NCBI RefSeq assembly: GCF_030253575.1
Contig: NC_080560.1
Location: 38,673,001 to 38,737,000, forward strand
Direction: 5' to 3'
Length of the DNA: 64,000 nucleotides
Source: Rhododendron vialii
Taxonomy: Eukaryota > Streptophyta > Magnoliopsida > Ericales > Ericaceae
The notes below the pieces were generated by a model. The model was not told the origin of the DNA and did no database searches. It saw only the letters and a program-made list of their open reading frames with translations. Of this stretch, positions 46,600-58,350 are shown piece by piece (within the stretch, counting starts at the first letter, position 1; every line of letters begins with the position of its first letter). The position numbers and the translations under genes were made by a program.

Positions 46600-48240
46600 A
46601 AAAATTCAGATACTCACTCTAGGAATTAACAGTGTACATCCATATAGGAATACGAAGTCACATAACTCGGAATTAGAAAATCCAAAAACCATAGCCAAGA
46701 ATTAACTGAACAGTCTAGGAATTAAGAAATACGCAGTCACATAACCCAGAATTAGAAAATCCACAAACCATAGCCAGGAATTAACTTAACAGTCTAGGAA
46801 TTAAGACCCAACCTCCTTTCATGTGTATAAACACATTATCAGCAGGGCTCCTCTTATGCATCTTCTCAAGAACCTTTGGAATAACTGACAAACGTGTTAA
46901 ATAGAACTATTTCATTACTTATGGTAAAGCCACTATTACCTTAATAAGTAGTATGTAAGAGTAAGTTCAGGCATATACTGATAAGATATGTTGCCTTGAT
47001 GACATGTTTGACTGCATTGTCTGTGCATACATCATACTTGTTTTATAGTTGAATGAGGGTAAATCATTGTCAAATGGGCTGATTCATCGATTAGGTTCTA
47101 GGTTTGTTTGATCTGTAAATTCTGGAGAGAAGTCTGGTAATGTGAGATTTGTGAGTTTTTGGTTTCTAATGTGAGTTTTGGTTTTATCTCTCACTGACTA
47201 ATTTGGTTAAAGTGGCCAAACTCTTCAGCAAAGAGGTTATTGAGAACGTCCTACGTGGACTGTCCTACTCCATTCTCAATTTGGTACGAGATAATTTGTA
47301 TTCAATTTCAACTAGTTTTTTAACTAAATTACATTACATTATGTTAGATTTTAATTTAACTTTTCAATGCACAAGGATGCAATACTTGATGAAGGTGTTG
47401 GAACTGGCTTTCTCCTCGACCGTGATGGGTATATACTGACATGTGCACATGTCTTGTCGATTTTGCAAGAATTCAAAGTGGGGGATAAAAATGTCGAACG
47501 TTGGCTTCCCGGGCAGGTTAGGACAAATTTCAGAGGAGAAGATGCCTATGTTGTCGATGTCAAATCAATTGACATCGGCAACGACGTTGCACTGCTAAAG
47601 CTTCCTCCAGGTGTAATAAAGCAATCTCATCTTCCCTGTGTGCTTACAAAAGTACCCCCTGATATGGGTGAATATATCTTCTTGGTTGGACACCCAGCAA
47701 GTCTCCCCTTCCCCTTGCGGTTTGGTCATGTCATTAATCCTCGTCGTTCCCTTTATGATTTTAGCCCGGGTCACCTTGCCCGTTTCCCTCAGCATGATGA
47801 ATATATGGATCCAGACATGAAATTCCTCGAGCTGGATATGAGGTCAGCCCCAGGTTTTTCTGGTGGGCCATTAGCCACAATGGAAGGCAATGTGATTGGG
47901 ATTTGCATGCTGGGATTGATGGACTTTTTGATCAAGGTGCAAAAGCAGCATATGGGATTCTGTCGTCCATGATTACGAAGGTTCTTGAGAAGATGCATAA
48001 GAGGAGCCTTGCTGATAATGTATTTCGACACATGTAAGGAGGTTGGGTCTTAATTCCTAAACTGTTAAGTTAATTCCTGGCTATGGTTTATGGATTTTCT
48101 AATTCTGGGTTATGTGACTGCATATTTCTTAATTCCTAGACTGTTCAGTTAATTTCTGGCTATGGTTTATGGATTTTCTAATTCTGGATTATATGACTTC
48201 GTATTCCAATGTGGATGTACACTGTTAATTCCTAATGTGA
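46600..48240. repeat. inverted repeat framing the captured protease
   Basis: The left arm (about 46610-46890: GTGTACATCCATATAGG, CTAGGAATTAAG repeats, TGCATCTTCTCAAGAACCTT) is the complement of the right arm (about 47975-48240: AAGGTTCTTGAGAAGATGCA, CTTAATTCCTA repeats, TGTGGATGTACACTG). A transcript across it could form a long hairpin. Confidence 0.85.
47203..48037 (+). pseudogene. captured trypsin/Deg-like serine protease gene in the MULE
   Basis: Exon-like part ending 47283 (VAKLFSKEVIENVLRG, then LSYSILNL, donor TTG/GTACGA), a 92-base intron, and a main exon from 47376 (acceptor CACAAG/GAT). The protein shows a trypsin-2 domain with the full catalytic triad: GVGTGFLLDRDGYILTCAHV (His), IDIGNDVALLKLPPG (Asp) and SAPGFSGGPLATMEG (Ser). 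The frame ends at 47972, while the expected C-terminus (GLFDQGAKAAYGILSSM, KVLEKMHKRSL, to 48037) continues one frame over, so a single-base shift alters the end. Upstream coding parts are missing. Retention of an intron shows capture at DNA level. Deg-type proteases act in plastids, mitochondria or peroxisomes; targeting here is unknown. Confidence 0.75.
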
Positions 48241-48292
48241 GCATCAGAATTTTTGTGTTATTCCCTTGTTATGGCATGTTTATTAAACTTTG

Positions 48293-48800
48293 TCAGTCTG
48301 GGTTTATTGAACCAGAAAAACCTGAGGCTGACCTCATATCCAGCTTAAGGAATTTCATGCTTGGATCCATATATTCATCATGTTGAGGGAAACGGGCAAG
48401 GTGACCCAAGCTAAAATCATAGGGGGAGCGGCGAGGATTAATGACATGACCAAACCGCAAAGAGAATGAGAGATTTGCTTGGTGTCCAATCAAGAAGACA
48501 AATTCACCCACATCAGGGGTACTTCCATAAGCACACAGGGAAGATGAAATTGCTTTATTACACCTGGAGGAAGCTTTAGCAGTGCAACGTCATTGTCGAT
48601 GTCAATTGATTTGACATCGACAACATAGTCATCTTCTCCTCTGAAATTTGCCCTAACATGCCCGGGAAGCCAACGTTCGACCTTTTTCTCCCCCACTTTG
48701 AATTCTTGCAAAATCGACAGGACATGTGCACTTGTCAGTATATGCCCATCACGGTCGAAGAGAAAGCCGGTTCCAACACCTACATCAAGTACTTGTGGTG
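48293..48800 (-). pseudogene. inverted second copy of the captured protease
   Basis: On the minus strand: VGVGTGFLFDRDGHILTSAH, VKSIDIDNDVALLKLPPG, then in another frame MGEFVFLIGHQANLSFSLRF, PRRSPYDFSLGHLARF and RSASGFSGS, where it breaks off. It is tail-to-tail with the 47.2-kb copy, diverged by scattered substitutions and one frame change. Its 5' side abuts unit C. Confidence 0.82.
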
Positions 48801-49202
48801 TAATTTCGGCCATAGAACCTGACCTAATTATATTGTAGTCGGTATGTAATTAGGGTTATATGTTAAAGACTCAGATGTAAACATATAGCATCATATGTTC
48901 TTCAACTGTAATGAAAATGATTTCAGAAGATCATATAGAACATTATATTATCCCATAAGTTCATCCAAAATCCTAACCAAATCAGATCTGAACAAATAGT
49001 AACAAATAACCTAAATTAAACTCGACTTACCTGTTTATGTTGAAAAGAACGGCAGTGGTGGGAATGAAGCCGACAGTGGGAAAGGACGGCGATCTCGTGG
49101 AGATTTGTGCAGATCTCGTTTGGTGACGTGCTGGCGATCTATACTTTTGTCGAACACGAAAGTAATGCGGAGGTGAGATGCAATGGCGACGGTGAGGCTG
49201 GG

Positions 49203-51508
49203 TGTCACGACCCGCTATCCCTAGACCCCTTATAAGGGAATCACGGCCTGTGACCGGCCAATAAGGCCTTCTTACATAACCAAATGGGCTCAGAATAAAG
49301 TGCTCTAAATAAAAAAATTGAACATTTGCGGAAGCGATTAAAAAAACTTCACTTAAATTTGTTGGGTCTATTAATCAAAGTAACCATAAACAAGTTTAAG
49401 CAAAATGAGCACAACCCATTTGGTCTAGAGCATCCATACATTGATAATTTTCATGAAATCATAATTACATTAGCATGAACATCCATAACATACATAACTT
49501 ATGTACATCACTTTGCAAAAATATATACACCCTTGATCATAAGGGAAACAAGTACAAACACGTCCAAAAATACAAGTCTTCTTTCTACTTCTATTCTATA
49601 TGCAAAACGATTCCATGAAGCCCAAACTTGCACAAAACATTGCACCTATAAGCTATTGTACTTCATCACCTGAAATTGATAATTAAACCGTCAGCTGAAA
49701 GCTCAGTAAGTAAAGCTCATACTCTAATTTGGGTTTTGAATATTCAATACATATATAGCACACTAGTTACGAACATTTAAAAGAAATACAAAAGATATCT
49801 TACATGAAAGCATAAGGTACTCGAACACATTTACATAGCTAATACCGCTAAACTTATCACACACATACATACTTGATACATATCGGGATCCCGGCCGATT
49901 ATTGGTACCCATCGGTAATGGCACATACCTGGATATTATAGAACCCTCCAAAAGGGCACATAATGCTGGCTATTATGGAACCCACCAGCGGGCACATACG
50001 GTAAAGCAATGGCAAGACATACTTACTTCGTAAAACAAAACTTGTAACATACATACTTCGAACATCTTAGGAAATACTTTAATGAACATTTTCATTATAA
50101 CATAGCACTCAAAACACTTAGACATATCACTTCATAACTTAGAAAATCAAGTCACACTTCATAGAAAAGAAAAGTTTATAAAATTTTCCAATTCAAAGTA
50201 TGAGGTTACTCACATTCCTTTACACTTCAAGTAAACATCAACTTGTATCTCTTATATCCTTCTCTTGTTCACCAAATCCTACATATTGTATATGAACATT
50301 CATCATTTACACAAAAAGCTCATAAAATGATGCACATGCATGATTCCCAAAAAAAAAAATGATAAGTTAACCATGACATGCTCCAACAATTCTTGAGGAT
50401 AAACACAAACACAAATACACAATGAACTAGGTCTCGAAAATTTTAACGTATAAAGGGGACTCATATTCACATGGTGTCAAATTTTCTTGAGAATTTACGT
50501 GGCCAAGAACTTCCCTTACAAATTAGAAGAATAAGGAACAAAACTGCAGAATTCAGCACAGTCCAAAACAGCACGCAGCTTAATAAACGAATTGTTCAAA
50601 ATTATTCTCTTTGAGTTTTACTCTAATTTTTGGACACAATACACTAGGCACATATGGGTACCTCACATAAAAATATCAGAAAATAACGTGATGCGAAACT
50701 AGGTCAAACACACCAAAAACCGAAGGCCAAAACAGAGATTCAGCAGTAGCAGTAAAACAGAGTGCAGTCTAGTGCGAGATTTTTCTAGACTTCGTTTCAA
50801 GGAATGCTAATCCCATATTTTTACACAACATTGTAGACTCACTGAGGAACATCCCATAAAAATTTCATAATTTTTGAAGATGATTTACTAGGTTTAAAAA
50901 TTCGTGGCTTAAGGTACAGATTCCAGTAAATTTCTGGACAGATTTCTTTTCAAACTCACTACAAGAAAATTTACCTCTTTTAGGTTTAAACCATGGATTG
51001 AGAGAGCTTCAAACACTTTTGTGAGAGATGGATTTAAGATTGAATCTTGCTCCAAGAACTTGATTGAACCCTAAAACCAAAACCCTAGAAGTAGAAGATG
51101 GGGAGCCTTCTTGATTTTTTTCTTGAGAGGAGTGAGAGACATAGGATGTTGAAGGAATGAGAGGGTGGGGGCTGTTATTATTTTCTTCCTTCTACATCTA
51201 GAATTGTCTAGAAAAGGGGTGATCTAATTATCTAATGAACCCTCACAAAACATTCTCTTCAAATAAGTACCCAATAATATTTTCACATTGACCCATAACT
51301 TTATTTTATGAATCTCTATGTTTTGTCTTAGGAAATTTGACTCATAACACATAAATCATATACATGGCATATAATTCAAATATAATTCGTTTGTGTCTCA
51401 TAGCACATAAAGGACACGTAAGTACTTAAAATCACATAATTTAACATCTATGATTAACTTATACTTAAATAAGCATGATTAGCATAATTAAACATCTTGG
51501 GTGTTACA
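49203..51508 (+). mobile_element. solo LTR, 2.3 kb (fossil)
   Basis: 2,306 bases beginning TGTCACGACCCGC and ending GGGTGTTACA, flanked by the 5-base duplication CTGGG (49198-49202 and 51509-51513). Units A and B show the uninterrupted site. No internal genes or second LTR are present. LTRs of this terminus type belong to plant Ty3/gypsy elements. It is younger than the unit it interrupts. Confidence 0.88.
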
Positions 51509-51650
51509 CTGGGACGGGATGCGATGGCGACAAGAGATGGGTGGCGATGGTGATGGGAACGGGAGGCTGGGATGGGATGTGACGGCGACTGAAGGTGGGC
51601 GGCAACGGTGGCGACGACAGGAGGTTGAGTCGAGATGCTTGTCCCGGCGG

Positions 51651-51651
<1 letters not shown>

Positions 51652-51712
<61 letters not shown>
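51652..51712. repeat. (CT)n microsatellite
   Basis: About 60 bases at the end of unit C; units A and B have short forms at the same place. Confidence 0.95.
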
Positions 51713-51714
<2 letters not shown>

Positions 51715-51898
51715 CGTTTGAAGGAAATGAAAAAGAAACTGCTATAGTGGGGTATATATAGTGATTAGGGCTACTTGGTTATATTAGTATTTTTGTAGGC
51801 TAGTAAACTTAATGGGTTATGAATTTTAGAAGTGGACTTAGTAGGTTATGAAACTGCTATAGTGGACGACTTATGAAAAATTCTCCCTATCATAAATA

Positions 51899-51933
51899 AG
51901 CAAGGCCTTTATAATATTTGTATTGCCTTTTGT

Positions 51934-51977
<44 letters not shown>

Positions 51978-52587
51978 AGTTGAAGGGAGCAACAGTGGGA
52001 AAATGTAATCTATACGTAGTGATTGAAAGAGAAGAGGTTAGACCTGTGGGAATGCAAAATCGATCGACCAAATTTGACATTTGGGATAGCAAAATTCAAT
52101 CTTTGTAGCATGAAAATTTCAATTTAACTGGAAGATCTTGAAAGTTAGATGATCTTCCTCTCTGTCATTAATCTTCGATATGTGAGATTTTTACCTTTCG
52201 ATTTCTCCTTTTGCCCAAACTGGCACGGAAATTCTTTGGAAGAAAATAATCAAATATTTTTTATGGGGTGGAACAAAATGTTTCACATTTCTCCTTCGAA
52301 TCAATTCTGCTTTTTGCCTTCTGTCGAAAGACCTTGAAGAAGAAGAAATCGATTTCAAAAAAGAAATGGCAATCGAAAAAGAAGAAGGAAAAGTAAAAGT
52401 ACGTTGGTGTGCAATATCGGTCAACCATAGACCCCCAGCTACAAGATCTAATCCTCCCGAAAAGATATGTACTTCCATTGAAATCGGGAAAGCTTCGACC
52501 AAAATTTGTGAAAAAATAAAAATAAAAGTTCACTAGAACAAACACGGTGAAAAAAATGAAGCCTATCAAACACAACTGAGGATAATT
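51899..52587. other. spacer with (GA)n and no recognised gene
   Basis: A GA tract at 51937-51974. Overlapping frames at 52149-52575 on both strands are rich in Phe, Lys and Ser and have no recognisable motif. Confidence 0.5.
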
Positions 52588-53039
52588 ACAGTGCCGGTCT
52601 TTAAATTATGGGGTCCTAAAACAAATTTAAACAAATAGGGCTCTTAATGTATACGTCAGAAACAAACGATAAAATAAATATTATATCGACTTAAAAAATA
52701 ATCATTATTAATAGTCAACAAGGAAAAATTCCAACATTAATTCATCATGACAAAAATTTCCAACAATTCCAAAATTATGCCTCATTACAAAAATCTGATA
52801 CCATCACTTAAATACTACGTATCACCCTTCCTGCATTTGTAGCAGCAAAAGTACCAATTACGATAGTATAATCAATTTTTCTCTTATTTGATGGATTCAA
52901 TTTGAACAAATTTCAATTTTATAGACCTGTAGTGAAGGTGAGTGCTACATAATTGATTTTTGGTGCCCCTCGGTTTAGGAATTTCCTGGAGGTCCAAAAG
53001 CGATCGCTTTGCTCGCTTCTTCCCAAGGCCGGCACTGTC
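52588..53039. mobile_element. hAT-like non-autonomous element
   Basis: Ends ACAGTGCCGGTCTTTAA and CCCAAGGCCGGCACTGT are inverted; interior AT-rich. No exact 8-base duplication was found, so the assignment is tentative. Confidence 0.55.
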
Positions 53040-53616
53040 ATAAATATGGACTTAATAATGTTTACAAACTTGGGCACACTAGCTGCACATTGACCTTGAA
53101 ATGACATTTAACACAACCTGGGCCTTTCTGCTTCGAAATCTTTTCAAGTTCTGGGCTACCCCAGGGAAAAGCCCACCACATGTTCACGTCTATCTTGACC
53201 GGGAAAATTCACGGCCAGCATCATACCGAACGGCCGGTGCCAAATAGTATTTAGTTTCTGTTAATTTGGTGTCTGGGTTAATTTGTTTGCATCTTGATTA
53301 ATTTTGAGGTCATTAAACTAAGGATTGGGCATACCTTCAGTGGTCGGAATGTTTAGAACGTTTTGCTCCAACGACCTTAAAAACACACAGAAACTAGCAC
53401 TAACTCCTTAAAATTTTTAGTTTTATTTCTTTTTTCAAAAAATTACTAAGTTGACAAAAAAAAGAGAAAAAGAGACTTGACTTTTCAACAAAAGGCATTT
53501 AATTTTTGAACTTCTTTTTTATTCACCAAAAAGTCTTGACTTTTTGGGTATGCCAAAAACAACCTGAGTTAGAGAAAAGACTAGGCAATCGTCAAGCCAA
53601 AACTTGGACTTCGAGT

Positions 53617-53792
53617 TGGTGTTGTGCAGTGAGGTGTGCTGCGCACCTCTAAGTCGTCGAATTATGTATCTGACGGTTCGGATCTCATCTCAACGATCAA
53701 CGATCGAAAGCTGTTCATTGCCGAGATGAGATCTGAGCCGTTCGGAGGCGCACAGCACAGTGCTGCGCACACCACACCACTGCACAATACCA
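53617..53792. mobile_element. 176-bp MITE with long TIRs
   Basis: Left arm TGGTGTTGTGCAGTGAGGTG with TGCTGCGCAC; right arm complementary (GTGCTGCGCACACCACACCA, CTGCACAATACCA). The centre also folds (GATCTCATCTCAACGATC against GAGATGAGATCTGAGCC). Confidence 0.85.
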
Positions 53793-53828
53793 TCTCCATT
53801 CGTTGAAAGTTACAAGAAGATAGTGCTG

Positions 53829-55031
53829 AGAGCATCCGCAATGGTAATAATCAAAACCAATAACCAAAATGTGTCATGTCAGCATTTAATTATCCATTTA
53901 GTTCATAATCAAACTTAACAACTTCTACCTCCACATTAGTTATTTTTGCATCTCTAACCAAAAAAATCCCCACAATACACATTTGTCCAATCGCAAACGA
54001 GTTTCAATCATGCACTCAACCATACCAAATGATTCTTCTCAATAAGACTATTCCAATGTGGGGTGTTTTTGAGTTTTGGTTATTGGTAAAAGTAGTTAAG
54101 TTTGGTTATGAAATGGGTGTAATTTGGTTATTTGCTAAAAGACTTGTAACTTAGTTTATTAGAGCATCCACAGTGAAATAAGCAAAACAAAAAATTATTA
54201 AAGTTAGCAATGTTGAATCAAAAAACTGCTTACATTGGAATAACCAAACCTAGCAACCTCTTAACAACTCATCAAATTTTGGCTCTTCAATAATCAAAGC
54301 TAGCAATATTTTGTCAATAACCAAATTTTATCTCTCAATTAAGTACACTAACATTACACAAAAACCGTCTCTCTCTCTCTCTCAATAATGTTTTCAAAAA
54401 ATAATTTTAAAAAAACTTTAACTTTCAGATTTTTTTTTGTTTTTTTCAGAAACCTTTTTTTTTTTTTTACAAAAAATAACTTTTTCAAAAATTTTAAAAA
54501 CTGTAAGTAAATCAAATGTGTTTTTCAAAATTCTTTTATAGAAAACTGTTTTTTTACACAAAATCTGTTTTTAAAAAACTGTATTTATAGTTTTTAAAAT
54601 TTTAAAACTATTTCTGTAAATACAATTCTTTCAAAATTTCTCAAAATTGTATTTATAGTTTTTAAGTGAACAAAGTGTGTTTTTTGGAAAACTGTTTTTT
54701 GTTTTGAAAATTTATTTTTTGAACTATTTCTAACATAAACGGGATTTTTTCCTTCAAAAACCGTTTTTTCAAAAAATATGCATAAAATGAAGAGAAAAAG
54801 TTTGGAGGGCCCATTGATTTTGATTATAGGCAAAAAAATAACCAATATGAGATTTGACATTGCTAACTTTAGCAACCTCTAAATGGATAATCAAAATTTG
54901 ATGTGGCATGTTTTGATTATTCACATTTGCTTATTCCACTGCCGATGCTTTTACAATGTGGGATTTTTTTTGGCATTATTATTAAATTTGCTTATATATA
55001 CCCATTTGGTTATTATAATGGGAATGCTCTG
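53829..55031. mobile_element. TIR element with GAGCATCC ends, containing a nested relative
   Basis: Outer ends AGAGCATCCGCAATGGTAAT and TTATTATAATGGGAATGCTC; inner copy about 54162-54952 (GAGCATCCACAGTG to TTCCACTGCCGATGCTT). The interior is AT-rich without protein coding. This is a common plant MITE or DNA-element terminus; the superfamily is not settled here. Confidence 0.65.
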
Positions 55032-57518
55032 AGGAGTTAGTTATCTTTGACCCAATATACACTTACAGAAAGCCAACTAATCAAAAATTTTACAAACCCG
55101 ATTAAACTTGCATCAGATACATATAAATCACGAAGTCTGAAATACACCTTATAATAGCGCGAGTTCGCACGACATATTTTGACAATTTGAGTTAGTTACT
55201 TTGGCATAAATAACATGCACGTTGAGAGCTACAAAATGAATGATTTTGATTGACAATAAGTGTGGTGAAACTCACTCTTTAATGGTGGCCGGTGTGTTCA
55301 GGAGGTGTACCTAAATTATGCATTTGTTTTTGTTAACTGTACGAAACCATTTTAAGCAACCAACAGAAAGTGCAAAGGCAGGAACTTAATAAGTTTGATC
55401 AACCATTGTAATCGCATAAAATTAATGTGGCTTAAAAACTGAAAAACTTAGGCATAGAGTTTTTAAGTTTGGGTTAAAAGTATAGACATTCAAACCCTAA
55501 GTCCCCTTCTTATAAAGACGTCCGCATTTTATTTAAAATACAAACATTTCCTTTTCTTCCTTTTTTTCGATCGAATTTTGATGTTCTTATAGCTTTTTTT
55601 TTATCAAAAATTGATCCCAGCGAACCCTTCCTGGTCTTTTTTTTTTTTGCCGATTTTTTATTGGTACCCTTAAAATCACATTCTGAACACATTGAGCGGC
55701 TCGGATCATCGACATTCGATCGGGAAAAGGGGGTGTTCTTGTAGGGGCGCCCTTATAAGAAGATTTGTGTTCAATGGAGTGTTTGGATCGAGCACTTACA
55801 CATGTCGGATGCCGTTGATTTCCACACGGGACCACTCGGTTTTTTTAAAAAAAAATTTGGACGGCTCGGAGGTGGCCGGAGACGGCCCGACGCGGCCGTC
55901 GGTGCATTTTCCCTATGCTATTGGTCGGTACCAATAGCAAGACTTCTTTTTTTCTCTCTCTCGAGGGAGTTTTTAGTTGTTAAGAATTCTTCGTCGAAAG
56001 TTCCAAAGACCTTTAGTGCTTTGGTTCGGTAGTTGGCTGTGGAAATTCCGACATTCTAGAAGTAACTTCAAATTCGTTTGGGCTTTGAATTGATGCACTC
56101 CTACAAGCCTGCCCTGAAAAAAAGAGACAAAAAATCCTCCCAAAAGAAAAATAATTAAAGCTTAAGCTAGTTAAAAAAAAACTTCAACTTTAGTTCTTCA
56201 TTTCATATATATCAAGTACTAACAACCTGGCTTTTTTTCTGCAGTCGACCGAGTTACTGCACCCTTTTGTTGAGCCTATTTGCGGGCTCTTCTCAAGCAT
56301 GCAAAGATGATCAGGATCGTTCCAAGTTACTCCATCCTTATGTTGAGCCCATATGCGGGCTCTTCTTGAGCGTGCTGAGGTGATTGGGACGTTCCTTAAA
56401 CCATCTTGAGAACATCATTCATAGTGGAAAACCTTAGCTTGCTCAGGTTTATAGATTTGCTGTGTATCGATCTCTTTTAGTAACTAATCCACAATTAATA
56501 ACTATACCAATCGCACAATGGAAAGCAACCAATTGAAGAACAATCAAACGGCGCACAAGGTTTATTCTTAGAGATGTCAGTCGGATGTGGTAAACATGAT
56601 TTAATTTTGAAGTCCATTTATCTTGAAAAAAAAAAAAAACTTCGAACCTGTTTATTCCATTTGTCAAAAGATAAGTGGACTTTGAAATTATTATATTACC
56701 ATTCAAAACTAACAAACACGAAATTCTTTTGAGTAAAGACAAAATAAGAAAAAGTCCCAAAAATCTTAGCGAAACTTAGCCTTATGCGTAATGCGTACAC
56801 AATTGGGATTTTACCGCTGTCTCCTGTACATATTTCTGCAACAAATTTCAGACGCCTTGCTTTACTACTTCACTGATAATTAAATTCTCATTTATTATTT
56901 CCCCAAGTCGTCTTCTTCTTCTTTTTTAAAATTAGATTTGGTATTTTCTCCATTTTTTCGTACCAAAACCTTTGTTGGTTGACTTTAACAAGTTTTCTAC
57001 TTTCCTAACGCAAGTGGGGTTTAAATTAAAACAAATATTACGTCACAAGAAATACCAAACCCAAGTAAAGAAAACAAGTTTTGAAGAAGCATGTTGGAAT
57101 ATTGGACCATTTTATATTTATTTGTAATTAAAAAAAATAAAAGTAATTGAGTTTTTCCAGCTGCTGAATTCACCTGTTGAACTTTGTCTAAAGGCTGTAG
57201 ATGAAGATCAATAAATAATGTTCTTTTTTAAGCTGTGGCTGCTGTCGACGGAGGTTGGCGTGGTGGTTTGGGCGGTGGCTGCCGAGATAGCTAGCTAGGG
57301 AGTGGGCAGCAGTTTGGTTGTTGTTGGTAGACTTAGGTTTTTTTTTTTTTTTTATTGTACTTGTCCGTTGGTGACAAAGCAATTAACATACATTATAAAG
57401 TCTAAAGTAGTAATATAAAAAAATATTCCAATCATAGTTGTTTAATTCAAAAAATACGTAAGACACCACCCATTAATTTAGCCTTAGGCATCCAAATCTC
57501 TTGAGCCGGCCCTGGAAT
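55032..57518. other. gene-poor spacer
   Basis: Holds a GC-rich TIR element (55665-55945), a tandem pair of about 70 bases (56262-56330 and 56331-56400, sharing TGTTGAGCC and TGCGGGCTCTTCT), and near 57500 the end of an older element (TTGAGCCGGCCCTGG). No gene recognised. Confidence 0.55.
55665..55945. mobile_element. GC-rich TIR element, third copy
   Basis: Shares CGGATGCCGTTGATTT, TTTGGACGGCTCGGA, GGTGGCCGGAGACGGCCC and the GGTCGGTACCAATAGCAAGA-type end with 35194-35470. Confidence 0.7.
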
Positions 57519-57969
57519 TAGGGCTGCAAACTAGCCGAGTCGAGCCGAGTTTTGCCTTACTCGAGCTCGGCTCGCCTTAGTTTTCCTCAGCTCGAGCTCG
57601 AATCGAGCTGAAATATGTGGGCTCGAACTCGGCTCAAACATATATTCAAAAACTCGAGCTCGGCTCGGCTCGGCTCGGCTCGAATGGCTCTTTCGGTACA
57701 TGTATGGGTATTGGTATATGTATATATATATATATATGTAAGCTCGAGCTTGGCTCGAATGGCTCGTTTGGTATATGTACGTACTGTATATGGCAGCTCG
57801 CGAGCTCAACGAGCCGAGCATCAAGTGGCTCGAGCTCGGCTCATTTATGAAACGAGCTGAAAATGTTGGCTCGAGCTCGTTCATTTGCTTGATGAACCGA
57901 GCTCGAACGAGCCGTTAGCGAGCCGAGTCACGAGCCACTCGCGAGCGGCTCGGTTCGTTTGCAGCCCTA
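57519..57969. mobile_element. 451-bp hAT-type MITE rich in GCTCGAGC words
   Basis: Ends TAGGGCTGCAAACTAGCC and GTTTGCAGCCCTA, flanked by CCTGGAAT (57511-57518) and CCTGAAAT (57970-57977), an 8-base duplication with one mismatch. The inside is made of inverted GAGCTCGAGC / CTCGGCTCG words and an (AT)n stretch. It sits inside the terminus of an older element. Confidence 0.85.
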
Positions 57970-58106
57970 CCTGAAATGATCCAAGGCTTTTGCTTGTGGT
58001 GAAAGTCATACTAGAGAGACTTGGATAGTAAGGTACTTACCAATACCCTCCTAACCACATATAATTAAAACTTGTTCAAACTAAAGCCAAAGAAGGTTGG
58101 TGGAAA

Positions 58107-58350
58107 CCCCTAAGGTTAGTCCGGTGGTCAAAATCCGAAATATTAGATTTGTTTCTTTCTATATGTCTCAAGTTTAAAATCTCTTCGATGCTATAACCTC
58201 TTATAGGACAAATATATATATATATATATAGACACACACACACACACACACATACGGACCAGCTTTAAATGGATTGACCTCTCTCCAATGATCGAATTGG
58301 TCTCATAAATTAGTTGAGCTGGTGCGCGTAACTAACCCAATTAACTTGAG
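58107..58350 (+). repeat. SINE family 2 copy
   Basis: AAGGTTAGTCCGGTGGTCAA (A-box-like), CAAGTTTAAAATCTC, and a tail with AATTAGTTGAGCTGGTGCGC. It is interrupted by (AT)n-(AC)n at 58211-58252. Confidence 0.7.

Larger units (their letters stand above)
38798..51887. mobile_element. 13.1-kb compound Mutator-like element (MULE) with captured sequences
   Basis: The exact 11-base duplication TATCATAAATA stands at 38787-38797 and 51888-51898. Between them are inverted termini: AAAAATTGGCCTAAGG then TCCACTATAACATG on the left, and on the right CTATAGTGGACGACTTATG then AAAAATTCTCCC. Further matching arms carry AACCCACTAAGTCCACT. A 9-11-base target and long TIRs define MULEs. No transposase domain was recognised, so it is non-autonomous. 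Contents: palindrome-rich DNA, an LTR fossil (40421-42308), GC-rich units A and B, a second partial LTR, a captured protease gene plus inverted copy, and unit C split by a solo LTR. A second right-hand terminus at about 43846-43909 suggests a composite history. Confidence 0.85.
48785..51887. repeat. MULE internal unit C, split by a solo LTR
   Basis: 48785-49202 matches the first part of units A and B (TACTTGTGGTGTAATTTCGG to GGCGACGGTGAGGCTGGG). 51514-51887 matches the rest (ACGGGATGCGATGGCGAC, GGAGGTTGAGTCGAGATGCT, CT tract) and runs to the right terminus. The LTR at 49203-51508 separates the parts. Confidence 0.88.

Noticed and set aside
52149-52575. Overlapping frames of 60-104 residues on both strands
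   Set aside because: No family features; Lys/Phe-rich composition explains them.
57531-57884. 117-residue frame in the hAT MITE
   Set aside because: It arises from repeated GAGC/CTCG words and has matching frames on the other strand.
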